Shown: one piece after another, positions 63,157-64,000 of the stretch
Numbering within the stretch: position 1 is the first letter of the stretch
Layout of the letters: every line of letters begins with the position of its first letter
DNA from: Arenibacter sp. ARW7G5Y1
Lineage (GTDB): Bacteria; Bacteroidota; Bacteroidia; Flavobacteriales; Flavobacteriaceae
Direction of reading: 5' to 3'
Assembly (NCBI RefSeq): GCF_003201775.1
Contig: NZ_QJJZ01000010.1
Location: 129,899 to 193,898 of the forward strand
DNA: 64,000 nucleotides
Notes under the pieces: generated by a model
What the model was told of the DNA's origin: nothing
The model's input: only the letters and a program-made list of their open reading frames with translations
Database searches by the model: none
Program-made: the position numbers and the translations under genes

Positions 63157-64000
63157 CTAAAGCCCCAAGGATTTTATATAATCCCTATTGGCCTGCGCAC
63201 ATATCTTTGGGTTTCCCATGCCGGGTAAAATATCCTGCTCCACTACGATCCAATCGTTGTACTTCATATCTTCCAACAATTTTACAATGGATTGAAAATC
63301 CACCGCACCTTTCCCCAGTTCACAAAACACCCCACGTTTAATGGCATCAAAATAATCCCCATTGGCCTCTTGGGAAGCCTGTGCCGCATCCGGACTGTAA
63401 TCTTTAAAATGGACATGCCATATTCTATCCCCGTACTTTTTCAAGGCAGTTGCCGGATCTCCTCCGCCAAATGCATAATGCCCCATATCCAAACACAGGC
63501 CCAACAATTTCGGGTCGGTCAATGCCATAAGCTTATCAATTTCCGCGGGAGTTTCTACATAACCTGCACAATGATGGTGGAACACCGTCTTAATACCATA
63601 GGCATCCTTCACGGCCTTGGCAATCCTTTCCGCACCACCGGCATATACTTTCCACTGTTCTTCAGTGAGGCCCATCGCGGGGGTAATCCTCCCTGCATTT
63701 TTGGTGCGTTCCGGTACGGAACCATTATCATCTGCCAATACAATAAAGGAATTTTTATAACCGGCATTGAACATAAGCTCCGCCACTTTAAGAGCCGAAC
63801 TTACCCCGGCTTCATGACGGTCTGTCTTGGCCAAGGCTACGGGCACGAAGGCACCCAAAAGCTCCAAATGCCTTTTATCCAACTCTGCTTTCAAAAGACC
63901 GGGAGTAGTGGGCATATAGCCCCAATCTCCCAATTCCGTACCTATATATCCTGTTTCCTTAATTTCGTCCAGTACCTGTTCAAAACCTATCTCTTCAGAT
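63157..64000 (-). CDS. Sugar phosphate isomerase/epimerase, IolE-like (5' end outside window)
   Basis: The frame stays open to the right edge; about 280 residues are visible, with roughly the first 20 residues missing. A TTG at 63933 is an in-frame codon, not the start: upstream residues GFEQVLDEIKETGYIGTELGD are part of the TIM-barrel N-terminus. Conserved xylose-isomerase-like features are the metal-ligand region GLCLDMGHYAFGGGDP, HHHCAGYVETPAEI, WHVHFKDYSP and DWIVVEQDILPGM. IolE dehydrates 2-keto-inositol, matching the IolG neighbour; other IolE/IolI-like isomerases are alternatives. Codirectional with iolG, 43 bp gap. Confidence 0.87.
   Translation of the reverse strand, partial: SEEIGFEQVLDEIKETGYIGTELGDWGYMPTTPGLLKAELDKRHLELLGAFVPVALAKTDRHEAGVSSALKVAELMFNAGYKNSFIVLADDNGSVPERTKNAGRITPAMGLTEEQWKVYAGGAERIAKAVKDAYGIKTVFHHHCAGYVETPAEIDKLMALTDPKLLGLCLDMGHYAFGGGDPATALKKYGDRIWHVHFKDYSPDAAQASQEANGDYFDAIKRGVFCELGKGAVDFQSIVKLLEDMKYNDWIVVEQDILPGMGNPKICAQANRDYIKSLGL

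Noticed and set aside
1-64000. CRISPR arrays, transposases, tRNA or rRNA genes
   Set aside because: None was seen on either strand while reading the gaps; no periodic repeats of CRISPR type were found.

Overview
The window looks like chromosomal DNA of a marine-type member of the Bacteroidota, most likely family Flavobacteriaceae. The evidence is three SusC/SusD-type outer-membrane uptake pairs, an ECF sigma/FecR/STN-receptor cassette, abundant lipoboxes, a TPR-AraC hybrid regulator, the short Bacteroidota-type PEP carboxylase and AT-rich intergenic DNA with promoters close to TTTG-N17-TAnnTTTG. Genus (Arenibacter/Zobellia/Maribacter-like) is only a guess. No rRNA, tRNA, CRISPR, transposase or phage gene was recognised.

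Region A (1-9776, all minus strand) is a phosphonate catabolism cluster. Transcription order is PhnA-type phosphonoacetate hydrolase, PhnY phosphonoacetaldehyde dehydrogenase, PhnW 2-aminoethylphosphonate (2-AEP) transaminase, a GlpT/UhpT-like MFS transporter, a zinc alcohol dehydrogenase of the phosphonate-associated kind, a second MFS transporter, a surface lipoprotein of the alkaline phosphatase/phosphodiesterase superfamily and a FAD-dependent amine oxidase cut by the window edge. The core converts 2-AEP to acetate plus phosphate; the other genes suggest a wider substrate range.

Region B (10038-30708) is a hexuronate/glycoside utilisation locus. A long minus-strand run encodes SusC (broken by one in-frame stop), SusD, a PmoA-family protein, two exported Gfo/Idh/MocA proteins, an SDR that probably acts as mannonate oxidoreductase, mannonate dehydratase UxuA and a DctPQM TRAP transporter. 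Divergent from it are a LacI regulator and a ThuA-like protein. A second minus-strand unit encodes a haem-c dehydrogenase-like lipoprotein and glucuronate isomerase UxaC. Together they could oxidise and split a glucuronate-containing saccharide outside the cytoplasm, import the uronate and convert it through fructuronate and mannonate to 2-keto-3-deoxygluconate.

Region C (30952-37635) holds a CheY-like regulator, a six-PAS soluble histidine kinase and PEP carboxylase. Region D (38022-47948) is a small mannoside PUL: a TPR/transmembrane/AraC regulator, SusD, SusC and a divergent GH92 alpha-mannosidase. The regulator and GH92 genes share an identical 18-bp operator-like element at identical distance from a promoter-like box, and the SusC leader holds a perfect 34-bp palindrome followed by a U-run.

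Region E (48000-54550, minus) encodes an ethanolamine-type permease, a glutamine-synthetase-like ligase, an aldehyde dehydrogenase, an iron alcohol dehydrogenase and a class I glutamine amidotransferase. This set is what a glutamylation-protected ethanolamine-to-glycine route would need, and EutBC is absent from the window. Region F (54666-61871, minus) is sigma factor, FecR, STN-type SusC and SusD. Region G (62103-64000, minus) is an inositol-type dehydrogenase and an IolE-like TIM-barrel protein cut by the right edge.
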